The notes under the pieces: generated by a model
The model's database searches: none
Told to the model about the DNA's origin: nothing
What the model saw: only the letters and a program-made list of their open reading frames with translations
Part shown: piece after piece, positions 8,018 through 15,816 of the stretch
Position numbering within the stretch: the first letter of the stretch is position 1
Layout of the letters: every line of letters starts with the position of its first letter
Made by a program: the position numbers and the translations under genes
NCBI GenBank assembly: GCA_001303585.1
Contig: LJTT01000011.1
Location: 1 to 64,000 of the forward strand
DNA: 64,000 nt
Origin: Betaproteobacteria bacterium SG8_41
Lineage (GTDB): Bacteria; Pseudomonadota; Gammaproteobacteria; Burkholderiales; SG8-41
Reading direction: 5' to 3'

Positions 8018-8788
8018 TCAGAACCGGTAGCGCACGCCCAGGCGCAGGCCCTGAACTCGCATCGAGCCTCCCGGCTCGTCGGAGAGAAGGTCATAGCTCA
8101 AGCCCCATTTCGGCGTGAGCCAATGTTGCCCGGTGAACATGAGTTGGCGCTCACCGTTGGCCGCTGTGTCGAGGCCGGGTGTCAAGGTTTCCAGATCGCG
8201 GCCCAGCGCCAGCCCAAACGAGCTGGACGCGCTGTGCTGGTAACGCAGGCGGACTTCGTAACTCGGCCCCGTATAGAGCCCAGGCAAGGCCGATGGGGCC
8301 AACTCATATCCGCCGGACCGTTCCAGGGGCTCGCTGCTGTAGAGTCCGCCACGGCGGGGGAGACCACCCGCCTCGTATTGGCGGTATTTGAGCCCGACGC
8401 TCACGCCGCGTTCGCCGGACAATGCGGTCCGCAGCTGGCCCGCGAGGGAGTAGCGCCGCGGCACGCCCGCTGATTCTGGCGTTACCCCGGCTTCCAGTGA
8501 CGATTGCCATTTGCGCGAAAACGAATACGCCACGCCGCTGTAGGCTTCGGACACGGACGTCCCGAGTCGCGGCAGTTCGCGTGCGCCGCTGTAGAGCTCG
8601 TAGGATTTGGAAGGCTTGCCGGGGACGTCAAGCTCGGTGTGGGATGTCGCAGGCAATAAGGCTGACTCCCGCTGTAACGGCTTGAGTCCGAGCCCGCCTC
8701 GATCATCCCACAGGCCCGTTTGAGCGACGGCCACCCCGCCTAGACCGATGGCGCCGAGCCCGATGAAGACCTGGAACACACGTCTCAT
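8018..8788 (-). CDS. Probable outer membrane beta-barrel protein, unknown function
   Basis: 256 residues from the ATG at 8788 (MRRVFQVFIG), which gives a clean signal peptide ending GVAVAQ; longer starts exist up to 8854. The mature part lacks helices and cysteines and alternates polar and apolar residues, with stretches such as YELYSGARELP, VGLKYRQYEAGG and YEVRLRYQHS. It ends in VRYRF, the terminal aromatic signature recognised by the BAM machinery. This suggests a small barrel of roughly 8 to 10 strands. I do not recognise the family. It is convergent with pcm and has no operon partner. Confidence 0.7.
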   Translation of the reverse strand: MRRVFQVFIGLGAIGLGGVAVAQTGLWDDRGGLGLKPLQRESALLPATSHTELDVPGKPSKSYELYSGARELPRLGTSVSEAYSGVAYSFSRKWQSSLEAGVTPESAGVPRRYSLAGQLRTALSGERGVSVGLKYRQYEAGGLPRRGGLYSSEPLERSGGYELAPSALPGLYTGPSYEVRLRYQHSASSSFGLALGRDLETLTPGLDTAANGERQLMFTGQHWLTPKWGLSYDLLSDEPGGSMRVQGLRLGVRYRF

Positions 8789-8854
8789 CAAACAATGTAC
8801 TCGTTCGCGCTGCATCGCAAAGTTAAAGGTGCCAAACAACGATTCAAGCGTCAT

Positions 8855-9104
8855 TTTACTCCTTCCGCCCGAGACTTGCGCTAGCTCCCAAACGGCGCTT
8901 GAGCGTGACCTTGTTCACGTTTTCGTCAATGTGCCCGAAGGGCGGAGGGCGCCATACGGCAACACGCATAGACGTGCACCCCAGGCGAGGCGCGGGGCGT
9001 CGTGGCAATCAAAATCGGGGGCTTAGGTAGGCCTAGGTCGGCGGCGGCCTACCAGTAACACCATGACCTAAAACAGAAAAATAGATGAGTAAACTTATCA
9101 ACCA
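8855..9104. other. Spacer without a gene
   Basis: No coding region with support on either strand. It must hold the promoter of the minus-strand outer membrane protein gene, but no clear box pair was found. A hairpin GGTAGGCC (9026-9033) with GGCCTACC (9046-9053) is the only evident structure; it has no T tract. Confidence 0.5.
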
Positions 9105-9133
9105 TTGCTGGGACGTCTGGAAGGCACTAGAAT
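9105..9133 (+). promoter_or_regulatory. Sigma-70-like promoter of the small membrane peptide and PuuD-like gene
   Basis: TTGCTG (9105-9110), a 17-base spacer, and TAGAAT (9128-9133). Transcription would start near 9140, leaving a leader of about 35 bases that contains the GGAGGAG ribosome binding site at 9162-9168. Confidence 0.6.
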
Positions 9134-9174
9134 AGCGCCCGGGTAGCCGTTAAAACGACGCTGGAGGAGTAAAA

Positions 9175-9270
9175 ATGAAAAATCCGCTCGATACGCTGTG
9201 GGGAACGGTCATCAGTGGCCTCGTACTCACGTTCGTCCTGTTCTACATCGTTAAGTTTGCAATGCAATAA
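9175..9270 (+). CDS. 31-residue single-span membrane peptide
   Basis: Too short for the ORF track. It reads MKNPLDTLWGTVISGL and continues with VLTFVLFYIVKF before ending AMQ. There is one hydrophobic segment of about 18 residues with a short charged N-terminus. A strong GGAGGAG lies seven bases upstream and a good promoter sits ahead of that. The stop codon is only 13 bases before the start of the PuuD-like membrane protein, so the two are almost certainly co-transcribed. A small accessory subunit of the neighbour is inferred from this arrangement; no homologue is recognised. Confidence 0.7.
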   Translation: MKNPLDTLWGTVISGLVLTFVLFYIVKFAMQ

Positions 9271-9283
9271 GGGGAAGCCAGCC

Positions 9284-9784
9284 ATGGAATTTCTACAACT
9301 CGGAATCGGACGCTGGCTCCACGTGGTCGCGGGCGTGATGTGGATCGGTCTACTGTATTACTTTAATTTCGTCCAGGTTCCCGCGCTCGCGGCGGCGGCA
9401 AAGGACAATACCGGCGCTGGCATCACCAAGCATGTGGCGCCGCGTGCGCTTTTCTGGTTTCGCTGGGGCGCGGTGGCGACTTGGGTTTTTGGCGCCGTCA
9501 TTCTGGGCCAGCATTTCCTGGAGGCCTTCCTGTTCTTGAAGCCCGCGTATTATCCGATCGGAGTCGGCGCGTGGCTCGGCACCATCATGTTCTTCAATGT
9601 ATGGGTATTGATCTGGCCCAACCAGAAGAAGATCTTGGGCATGGTGCAGGCTAGCGACGAAGAGAAAGCGAAGTCGCGCCGCATTGCTTTCCTTGCCTCG
9701 CGCACGAACACGATGCTTTCCATCCCGCTGCTGTTCTTCATGACGGCATCGGGCGGTTTGTTCCGGACAGCGGTCTGGGGCTGA
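9284..9784 (+). CDS. PuuD/urate-oxidase-N-terminal-like membrane protein
   Basis: 166 residues from the ATG at 9284 (MEFLQLGIGRWLHVVAGVMW). Four hydrophobic segments are visible, with a conserved GRWLHVVAGVMWIGLLYY start, HVAPRALFWFRWGA, GTIMFFNVWVLIWPNQKKI and a last segment SIPLLFFMTASG. This matches the membrane half of PuuD-type urate hydroxylases, which in those proteins is joined to a cytochrome c domain. Here the cytochrome domain is absent, as in many free-standing relatives of unknown role. The conserved histidines suggest haem binding, which is inference. It is paired with the 31-residue peptide upstream. Confidence 0.75.
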   Translation: MEFLQLGIGRWLHVVAGVMWIGLLYYFNFVQVPALAAAAKDNTGAGITKHVAPRALFWFRWGAVATWVFGAVILGQHFLEAFLFLKPAYYPIGVGAWLGTIMFFNVWVLIWPNQKKILGMVQASDEEKAKSRRIAFLASRTNTMLSIPLLFFMTASGGLFRTAVWG

Positions 9785-9793
9785 CCTGTCCCC

Positions 9794-9836
9794 GCGCAAA
9801 AAAGCCCGAGAGATTCTCGGGCTTTTTTTTTGCGCG
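9794..9836. terminator. Bidirectional intrinsic terminator
   Basis: GCCCGAGA (9804-9811), a three-base loop and TCTCGGGC (9815-9822), flanked by an A run on the left and nine T on the right, with outer GCGC ends also pairing. It serves the PuuD-like gene on the plus strand and the DUF192 gene on the minus strand. Confidence 0.9.
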
Positions 9837-9840
9837 TTAC

Positions 9841-9910
9841 AGGTTCAAGGTTTAATGTTGGCGCCAGTCGAAATCGAGGTTCCGCGCTTTGAACCTTGAA
9901 CCTTGAACCC
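9841..9910. repeat. Period-7 array with inverted ends (AGGTTCA / TGAACCT)
   Basis: Ten consecutive seven-base units run from AGGTTCA, AGGTTTA at the left to TGAACCT, TGAACCT, TGAACCC at the right; the middle units are degenerate. The two ends are reverse complements, so the array can fold into a hairpin. Confidence 0.75.
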
Positions 9911-9923
9911 CGAATGGCGCGCG

Positions 9924-10406
9924 TTAGCGCGCCGGCGGCGCTCGCTCGATGCCTTCGACGCGCATGCCCGCCTTGACGTCGTGTTTGGCAAACCAGCCGC
10001 GATTGACTTCCAGAGCATATTTCGCGGGCCGCGCAGCCGAGTGTGTTGTGCGCGTGTGGGGTTCCATGTCGGCAATGTTGATGATGACGCCCCGCTCATC
10101 GATGAAAGCGACCGATAGCGGAACATAGGTGTTCATCATCCACATGCCATGAAGGGCGGGTTCGCGGAATACGAAGAGCATGCCTCGGCTCTCCGGCAGC
10201 ATGCGCCGGTACATGAGTCCCTGCATGCGGGTCGCCTCGGTATGAGCGACTTCCACCATGAGGTGTTGGTCATTGACCATCAGCGTGATCTCGGGCTGTT
10301 GGGCCGGGGCGCCTGTTGCCGACAGCGCCAACAGCGCTCCGATCAACGCATGGCCTGCCTGTCGCAGAAGATCTCGACGGTTATTTTCTGGTGTGCCTGG
10401 TGTCAT
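9924..10406 (-). CDS. DUF192 domain protein, exported
   Basis: 160 residues from the ATG at 10406 (MTPGTPENNRRDLL); a TTG at 10424 in the same frame overlaps the upstream stop and is less likely. After an N-terminal hydrophobic segment (HALIGALLALSATGAPAQ) the DUF192 fold follows with EVAHTEATRMQGLMYR, MLFVF and GMWMMNTYVPLSVAFID. The start resembles an exported protein and contains RR, so Tat or Sec export is possible. DUF192 proteins are small barrels without an established biochemical role. It is the last gene of a minus-strand run coaBC-dut-cbiX-DUF192; the cbiX stop lies 14 bases ahead of it. Confidence 0.82.
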   Translation of the reverse strand: MTPGTPENNRRDLLRQAGHALIGALLALSATGAPAQQPEITLMVNDQHLMVEVAHTEATRMQGLMYRRMLPESRGMLFVFREPALHGMWMMNTYVPLSVAFIDERGVIINIADMEPHTRTTHSAARPAKYALEVNRGWFAKHDVKAGMRVEGIERAPPAR

Positions 10407-10420
10407 GGCGGCTTCAACAT

Positions 10421-10828
10421 TCAATTGCGAGGCGTGCTGTTGACGAGCCAGTCGGAGATTGCATTCAGCAACTCGGCGACTTCGCCAATCGCAGGAAGGA
10501 CATTAACTTCAATTGAAGGATACTGGGCGCGAAAGCCTGTGACCAGGCGGGGCAGGTCCTTCTTGACGTGCCCTCCCTGAGCCAGAAACAGCGGCGCGAT
10601 GGTACTGGTGGCGCAGCCAGATCGCGCGAGTTCCGCGACGCAATCGTCCAGTGCGGGCTGCATCAGCGCCAGGAAGGCGAGCTCGACCGTCAGGTCCGGT
10701 TGCCGCTCGGCAACCGTCTGCCGAATCGCGCGAAACGGTTCGCTCCATTGGGCGTCGCGGGCGCCGTGAGCAAACAGAATCAGTGCCGAGTGTTTGGTGT
10801 TGAGTTTTGATTTGGCGGTGGCAGACAT
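10421..10828 (-). CDS. cbiX: CbiX/SirB-like sirohydrochlorin chelatase domain protein
   Basis: 135 residues, the size of single-domain CbiX proteins, which insert cobalt or iron into sirohydrochlorin for cobalamin or siroheme. The active-site histidine lies in ILFAHGARD near residue 20, and a second conserved block APLFLAQGGHVKKDLP carries the other metal-binding histidine. The N-terminal dozen residues (SKLNTKHS) are encoded by a degenerate heptamer repeat arm and look like an added tail, since relatives usually begin just before ILFAHG. No siroheme or cobalamin genes are near, so the metal is not known. Confidence 0.85.
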   Translation of the reverse strand: MSATAKSKLNTKHSALILFAHGARDAQWSEPFRAIRQTVAERQPDLTVELAFLALMQPALDDCVAELARSGCATSTIAPLFLAQGGHVKKDLPRLVTGFRAQYPSIEVNVLPAIGEVAELLNAISDWLVNSTPRN

Positions 10829-10872
10829 TGGATTCGAGGTGCTTCAGTCAAAATTCAACGCTCAACACTACC
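10788..10872. repeat. Inverted pair of period-7 arms overlapping the cbiX start
   Basis: GAGTGTT, TGGTGTT, GAGTTTT, GATTTGG (10788-10815) face AATTCAA, CGCTCAA, CACTACC (10852-10872). The two arms are imperfect reverse complements. The left arm lies inside the coding start of cbiX and the right arm overlaps the dut stop region. Confidence 0.6.
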
Positions 10873-11317
10873 CATTGCCGGTGCTGCCAAAACCGCCCGC
10901 GCCGCGGTGGCTGGCATCGAAATCGTCCACCACGTTGAAGCCGACCTGCAGTATCGGGACGACGACGAGCTGGGCAAGCCGTTCCATTGGATTGACCGTG
11001 AAGGCCGCGCCGCCGCGATTCCACGTCGAGACGAAGATCGGCCCCTGGTAATCCGAGTCGATGAGGCCGACGAGATTACCCAGCACGATGCCGTGCTTGT
11101 GGCCGAGGCCAGAGCGGGGAAGGATCAGGGCCGCCAGCCCTGCGTCGGCAAGGTGAATGGCGATTCCCGCGGGAATCAGCTCGCTCTGGCCCGGTTGGAG
11201 AACAAGCGGGGCGTTGATACAGGCGCGAAGGTCGAGGCCAGCCGATCCAGGCGTCGCGTAATGCGGCAGCTGGTCGCGCAGCCGCTCATCGAGGATCTTG
11301 ACGTCAATTGTTCTCAT
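10868..11317 (-). CDS. dut: dUTP diphosphatase
   Basis: 149 residues, normal for trimeric dUTPases. It hydrolyses dUTP to dUMP and pyrophosphate, keeping uracil out of DNA and feeding thymidylate synthesis. The five family motifs are present: [37 protein letters not shown] and the C-terminal [10 protein letters not shown]. Position after coaBC is the usual order in Betaproteobacteria, although the spacer 11318-11536 is longer than usual and holds no gene. The last bases overlap the right arm of a heptamer repeat pair. Confidence 0.95.
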   Translation of the reverse strand: MRTIDVKILDERLRDQLPHYATPGSAGLDLRACINAPLVLQPGQSELIPAGIAIHLADAGLAALILPRSGLGHKHGIVLGNLVGLIDSDYQGPIFVSTWNRGGAAFTVNPMERLAQLVVVPILQVGFNVVDDFDASHRGAGGFGSTGNG

Positions 11318-11536
11318 GGTCTCGAAAAAAGCTCCGACAGCCGGGAACGCCAGGGAGATGCAGAAGACCGCGCACTAACCGCCAAGGCGCTCGTTGCAGC
11401 CCGGGCCGAGGTTCTCAAATGACCTCACCAAACGAAAAGACCCGGACGGCCTGAGCCCATGCCCGTAAAGGAGCGTCTCTCCGGCGACGTCCTTTTGCGC
11501 ATGTGTTCGAAAAATCTTTCTTGCTGCCTTGGCGAT

Positions 11537-12725
11537 TCAGGACGTTCGCTTTTTCTTCTTGGCGTAGAGCTGCGCGATGTGGGCGATGAGCTGTCGGGCC
11601 ACCGCGTCCTTCGGCGCGCGCTCAAATCGATGCTTGCCGCGGTCATCCAGCACCGTCACCTCGTTCTCATCCGATCCGATGGCATCCTGCGCGAGATTGG
11701 CGACCATCATGTCCACTTTTTTTCTGCGGCGCTTGGCGTCGGCGTAGGCATCCAGGTTGCGGCTCTCGGCTGCAAAGCCCACGCAGAATGGCGGCTTTGG
11801 CCGGCTGGCGACCCAGGCAAGAATGTCCGGATTCGGCACGAGCCGCAGCTGCAGCTGGCGCTCATCGGTCTTTTTGATCTTGTGCGCGCGCGGTTTGTCG
11901 ACGCGGTAATCCGCAACCGCCGCAACGCCGATGTAGATGTTAGCGCGCGCCGCCTGCCGTTTCACGGCATCAAACATCTGCGCGGTCGTCTCGACGTGCG
12001 TGATCTCGGCGCCCGCCGGGACGGGCAGGGTGACCGGCCCGGTGATCAGGCTTACCTTGGCGCCCGCATCGAGCGCGGCACGTGCGACGGCGTACCCCAT
12101 TTTCCCGGAGCTGCGGTTGGTGATGCCGCGGACCGCGTCGATCGGCTCGAAAGACCTGCACGCCGCGCAGCAACTTGGGTGAGAGCTGCATCACGACGGC
12201 CTCGGCGATTTCCTGCGGCTCGAGCATGCGGCCCAGCCCGACCTCGCCGCAGGCCTGATCGCCGCTCCCCGGTCCCAGGATGTTCACGCCGTCGCGCAAC
12301 AGGCGTTCCACGTTACGGCGTGTCGCCGGGTTGTCCCACATCTGGCGGTTCATGGCCGGAGCGACGAGGAGCGGGCACTCGCGCGCGAGGCACAGGGTGG
12401 ACAACAGATCGTCGGCCAGTCCGTTAGCGATCTTTGCCAGGAAATCCGCTGTCGCGGGCGCCACCACGATCGCTTCCTTGCCGCGCGACAGCTCGATGTG
12501 CCCCATGTTGTCCGCGATGCGGGGATCCCACAGGTCGGAGAAAACCGGCTTGCCCGAGAGCGCCTGGAACGTGGCGGGGGTAACGAGGCTGCCCGCGGCC
12601 CGTGTCATGACCACCTGAACGTCGAAGCCTTTGCGCTGCAGCTCGCGCGTCAGCTCCGCCGCTTTGTAGGCGGCGATACCGCCCGTGATGCCGAGCACGA
12701 TTTGCTTGCGCGAGATGTTTGCCAC
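11537..12725 (-). pseudogene. coaBC: coaBC, phosphopantothenoylcysteine synthetase/decarboxylase, frame broken
   Basis: Bifunctional enzyme of coenzyme A synthesis: CoaB joins phosphopantothenate and cysteine, CoaC decarboxylates the product with FMN. The CoaC half starts at GTG 12725 (VANISRKQIVLGITGGIAAYK) and keeps the histidine in DNMGHIELSRG and APAMNRQMW. The CoaB half continues in another frame from about 12150 with FEPIDAVRGITNRSSGKMGYA. At 12149-12155 the reading passes from LLRGVQV straight to FEPID; the expected VLVTAGPT block is missing. This fits a loss of about 20 bases. Because the enzyme is normally essential, a sequencing or assembly error is as likely as a real mutation. Confidence 0.85.
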
Positions 12726-12777
12726 GTCGTTGTTTTCAGGGAATAAGTTGAAAGAGTGTAACCGCAAACCCCGTGCG

Positions 12778-12798
12778 TCGTAAATCGCAATTCGCACA
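12778..12798. repeat. Period-7 array (TCGNANN, three copies)
   Basis: TCGTAAA, TCGCAAT and TCGCACA lie in the coaBC-radC divergent spacer. Three copies only, so weaker than the others. Confidence 0.45.
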
Positions 12799-12850
12799 TT
12801 TGCGCGGGTTCGCGTAAACGCTACGCGGGAACCGAGCGTTAAGGGGTTAT

Positions 12851-12878
12851 CGATTGACCGATCACCAATCACCGCCTT
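12851..12878 (+). repeat. Period-7 array ending at the radC start codon
   Basis: CGATTGA, CCGATCA, CCAATCA and CCGCCTT are four consecutive units; the next base begins the radC ATG. The radC start (ATGGCAA TCACCGA) even continues the pattern. Confidence 0.65.
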
Positions 12879-13553
12879 ATGGCAATCACCGACTGGCCAC
12901 GCGAAGATCGTCCACGGGAGAAGCTGCTGCGCAAGGGGGTCGAGTCCCTGTCCGACGCGGAGCTCGTGGCGATACTCCTGCGCACTGGTGTCAGGGGCAA
13001 GAGCGCGGTCGAGCTCGCGCGCGGGACGCTGAAGCGTTTCGGCTCGTTATCAGCGCTTCTGGCGGCGGACGTGACTGCACTGAGCGCATCGCCCGGCATG
13101 GGCGTGGCAAAATCCGTCCAGCTTCAGGCAGTGCTCGAGATGGCGCAGCGGGCGTTGCGCGAGAGGATCGACCGCGGCCCCGCGCTGAGCTCGCCGCAGG
13201 CCGTGCGTGATTATTTGCGCCTCAGGCTCCAGGAGCGGCCCCACGAGGTTTTCGGGGTCGTGTTCCTGGACGCGCAGAACAGGGTTCTGGCCGTGGAGGA
13301 GCTTTTTCGCGGGACCCTCATCCAAACAAGCGTTTATCCGCGCGAGGTCGTCAAGCGCGCCCTGGCTCACAACGCCGCCGCAGCCATATTTGCCCACAAT
13401 CATCCGTCGGGCATCGCTGAGCCGAGCCGCTCCGACGAGGCGCTCACGGTCGCGCTGCGCCAGGCTCTCGCCCTCATCGACGTCAGGGTGCTGGACCATT
13501 TCGTAATCGGCGGCGGAACGGCCATGTCGTTTGCCGAACGGGGCCTGTTGTAA
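12879..13553 (+). CDS. radC: RadC family JAB-domain protein
   Basis: 224 residues, full length. An N-terminal helix-hairpin-helix region ([20 protein letters not shown] and SPGMG) precedes the JAB/MPN domain with the metal-binding HNHPSG motif near residue 171 and the downstream aspartate in [13 protein letters not shown]. RadC was once called a DNA repair protein; its true role is unsettled, and the fold suggests a zinc-dependent peptidase or nuclease-associated factor. It is divergent from coaBC and followed by rpmB-rpmG, the conserved bacterial order. The start codon abuts a heptamer array and lacks a clear ribosome binding site. Confidence 0.93.
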   Translation: MAITDWPREDRPREKLLRKGVESLSDAELVAILLRTGVRGKSAVELARGTLKRFGSLSALLAADVTALSASPGMGVAKSVQLQAVLEMAQRALRERIDRGPALSSPQAVRDYLRLRLQERPHEVFGVVFLDAQNRVLAVEELFRGTLIQTSVYPREVVKRALAHNAAAAIFAHNHPSGIAEPSRSDEALTVALRQALALIDVRVLDHFVIGGGTAMSFAERGLL

Positions 13554-13559
13554 CAGGCT

Positions 13560-13594
13560 GTTCAAGGTTCAAAGTCCAGGGTTTAACGTTGCGA
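13560..13594. repeat. Period-7 array (GTTCAAG type)
   Basis: GTTCAAG, GTTCAAA, GTCCAGG, GTTTAAC and GTTGCGA begin five bases after the radC stop. Confidence 0.7.
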
Positions 13595-13638
13595 ACACAC
13601 TGATTTCCCGGGAGGAGCATGAATGGCGCGGATTGAGA

Positions 13639-13680
13639 ACGTTCAACGTTGAACGCCAAACCCGGAACCGGGGACCGCCC
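13639..13680. repeat. Period-7 array (ACGTTCA type)
   Basis: ACGTTCA, ACGTTGA, ACGCCAA, ACCCGGA, ACCGGGG and ACCGCCC run in register and end just before the rpmB promoter. It can pair with the GTTCAAG array at 13560. Confidence 0.65.
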
Positions 13681-13686
13681 CATGGG

Positions 13687-13715
13687 TTGAGCGGGCGGTG
13701 AAAAGGCTGTAAAAT
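13687..13715 (+). promoter_or_regulatory. Sigma-70-like promoter of rpmB-rpmG
   Basis: TTGAGC (13687-13692), a 17-base spacer and TAAAAT (13710-13715), 31 bases before the rpmB start codon. Confidence 0.65.
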
Positions 13716-13746
13716 CCGACGCTTTCGAAATTCCGGAGTTGCCGTC

Positions 13747-13983
13747 ATGTCTCGCGTATGTCAAGTTACCGGCAAGAAGCCGGTCCTAGGGAACAACGTA
13801 TCCCACGCCAATAACAAGACGCGGCGGCGTTTCCTGCCGAACCTTCACAATCGTCGGTTCTGGGTGGAAAGCGAGAACCGTTGGGTGAGCCTGCGGGTCT
13901 CTCATGCGGGCCTGCGCACTATCGACAAGAAAGGCATCGATGTTGTGCTCGCCGATCTGAGGGCGCGGGGCGAAAAGATCTAG
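13747..13983 (+). CDS. rpmB: 50S ribosomal protein L28
   Basis: 78 residues, the standard length. [13 protein letters not shown] followed by [19 protein letters not shown] and the C-terminal block [11 protein letters not shown] are diagnostic. A basic ribosomal protein of the large subunit, required for full assembly. It is co-transcribed with rpmG, 130 bases downstream, and has its own promoter after radC. The longer spacer to rpmG holds no further gene. Confidence 0.97.
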   Translation: MSRVCQVTGKKPVLGNNVSHANNKTRRRFLPNLHNRRFWVESENRWVSLRVSHAGLRTIDKKGIDVVLADLRARGEKI

Positions 13984-14113
13984 AGAAGCGGTGGCCCGTA
14001 GCGCCGCGGCTCAATACAGATCATCGAAGCTCGAAGTTCTGGTCAGAGATGGGTTTCATCCAGTTCGTTTGCGTCCATCCGCGGTTGCATGAACGATTTT
14101 GAGGAGTTAAGAC

Positions 14114-14269
14114 ATGCGTGAAAAAATCAAGCTCGAATCGACTGCCGGCACCGGCCACTTTTACACGACCACCAAGAACAAGCGCACGACTCCGGACAAG
14201 ATGGAGATCAAGAAATTCGACCCGGTGGCGCGCAAGCACGTGATCTACAAGGAAGGCAAGATCAAGTAA
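14114..14269 (+). CDS. rpmG: 50S ribosomal protein L33
   Basis: 51 residues; not in the ORF track because of its size. It begins [20 protein letters not shown] and continues [17 protein letters not shown], typical of the zinc-free form of L33 (no CxxC pairs). GAGGAG lies seven bases upstream of the ATG. It is the last gene of the rpmB-rpmG unit and is followed by a strong terminator shared with the convergent desaturase gene. Confidence 0.96.
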   Translation: MREKIKLESTAGTGHFYTTTKNKRTTPDKMEIKKFDPVARKHVIYKEGKIK

Positions 14270-14325
14270 CGACAAAGCCGGCCACGCCGCTGAACCCTGT
14301 TCGGCACAGGGCCAAGGCACGCAAT

Positions 14326-14357
14326 AAGAAAAGCCCGCCATACGGCGGGCTTTTCTT
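14326..14357. terminator. Bidirectional intrinsic terminator
   Basis: A 14-bp perfect stem (AAGAAAAGCCCGCC against GGCGGGCTTTTCTT) with an ATAC loop. It ends rpmG on the plus strand and the desaturase gene on the minus strand. Confidence 0.9.
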
Positions 14358-14394
14358 ACGTACCTAAGCAGAACTGCCCAGGTCGGGATTTTCT

Positions 14395-14415
14395 AACCTT
14401 GAACCTTGAACTGCC
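14395..14415. repeat. Short period-7 array (AACCTTG type)
   Basis: AACCTTG, AACCTTG and AACTGCC lie at the end of the desaturase gene and just behind its stop. Confidence 0.55.
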
Positions 14416-14416
14416 G

Positions 14417-15580
14417 CTAGGCGTAGCAGCGCAGCCTGCGAGAGAACTGCTCCAGCGCCTCGATTCCGCTTCGCTCGGCGCGCGCGCACCAGTCTTCGAG
14501 CTGGTGCACCAACTGCTCTTTGGATGCGTTGGAGCGTTGCCAGAGGGCGGCCAGCTCTTGGCGCATCTGGTACACCGTCTCCAGCACCTTGCTATGACGC
14601 AGAGCTTCGTGCACGGCATCCTGCTCGGACGACGGCAGCGCGTTCGCGCCTCCGTGCAACATGCGGCTGATCGCGCCACGGTCGATGCGTACTGCTCGCG
14701 ACCGCATGGTCTGGATCTCGGCGGCGCACGTCTGACGAAGTGACTTCGCGTATTTCGCGAGCACCTCGTAGCGGTGCGTGATGACGGCTTGCAGGGTTTC
14801 CAAATCGCAGGAAGTCTTGGCTTTGTCGAGCTTGACCTGCGGCGCCACTTTCTTGACTTGCGCGAGCCCCGCGGCTTCTAGCAGCCGGATGTAGAGCCAG
14901 CCGATGTCGAATTCGTACCAGCGATTGGAGAGCCGGGCGGAACTGGCGTAGGCATGATGGTTGTTGTGCAATTCCTCGCCGCCAATGAGGATACCCCACG
15001 GCACGATGTTCGTGCTGGCATCTTCCGGTTGAAAGTTGCGATAGCCCCAGTAGTGGCCCAGTCCGTTGATGACGCCTGCGGCAAAAAACGGGATCCACAG
15101 CATCTGCACGGCCCAGATCGTAAGACCGATGGGGCCGAACAAAACGAGGTTGATCGCCATCATCACGTAGATGCCCAGCGAATCACGCTTGGAGTAGAGG
15201 TTGCGCTCGATCCAGTCTTCCGGCGTGCCCCGGCCGTAGCGCTCGAGGGTTTCCTGGTTCAGCGATTCCTTGCGATAGAGTTCGGCGCCCTGTAGAAGCA
15301 CTTTTCGAATACCGAACATCTGCGGGCTGTGGGGGTCCTCCACCGTCTCGCACTTGGCGTGATGTTTGCGGTGAATCGCGGCCCACTCCTTTGTCACCAT
15401 GCCGGTGGTGAGCCACAGCCAGAAGCGGAAAAAGTGGCTGACAGCGGGGTGCAGGTCGAGGGCTCGGTGCGCCTGGCAACGGTGCAGGAAGATCGTAACG
15501 CCGGCAATCGTGATGTGGGTAACCACTAACGCGTACGCGACCAGACCCCACCACGGCAGATCCCAAACCCCTGTAAGCAT
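14417..15580 (-). CDS. Acyl-CoA/fatty acid desaturase (delta-9 type) with C-terminal extension
   Basis: 387 residues. The membrane di-iron desaturase core shows its three histidine boxes: HRCQAH near residue 33, HRKHH near 70 and HNNHH near 204. Hydrophobic pairs lie before the first box and between the second and third. Such enzymes introduce a double bond into saturated acyl chains using oxygen and an electron donor. About 115 further residues follow the usual end, a charged alpha-helical tail (from QVKLDKAKTSCDLETLQAVI) without known domain. It is the last gene in the purM-purN-DUF3108-rsmB-like series on the minus strand, but a 236-base spacer suggests its own promoter. Confidence 0.9.
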   Translation of the reverse strand: MLTGVWDLPWWGLVAYALVVTHITIAGVTIFLHRCQAHRALDLHPAVSHFFRFWLWLTTGMVTKEWAAIHRKHHAKCETVEDPHSPQMFGIRKVLLQGAELYRKESLNQETLERYGRGTPEDWIERNLYSKRDSLGIYVMMAINLVLFGPIGLTIWAVQMLWIPFFAAGVINGLGHYWGYRNFQPEDASTNIVPWGILIGGEELHNNHHAYASSARLSNRWYEFDIGWLYIRLLEAAGLAQVKKVAPQVKLDKAKTSCDLETLQAVITHRYEVLAKYAKSLRQTCAAEIQTMRSRAVRIDRGAISRMLHGGANALPSSEQDAVHEALRHSKVLETVYQMRQELAALWQRSNASKEQLVHQLEDWCARAERSGIEALEQFSRRLRCYA

Positions 15581-15816
15581 CAGTTTCCTCGAATGCTAAG
15601 TCGAATGTCGCCGCAGTGTAGCGAAATTACCTCACCGGGCATAGTGACTTTGCCCTTGAGCACGCCGCGAAAGGCGGTGAAGTCGGCTTTTAGTTTATTG
15701 ATTATGTAGAAAATTCCAATTATGCCGACGCGGAGGCGCGCGTGCGGCGCGCCACTTCTCAGAGACCTGAATTGAACGCGATCGTTCACCCCGTTTGGCG
15801 CGGCATTAATGGCGAC

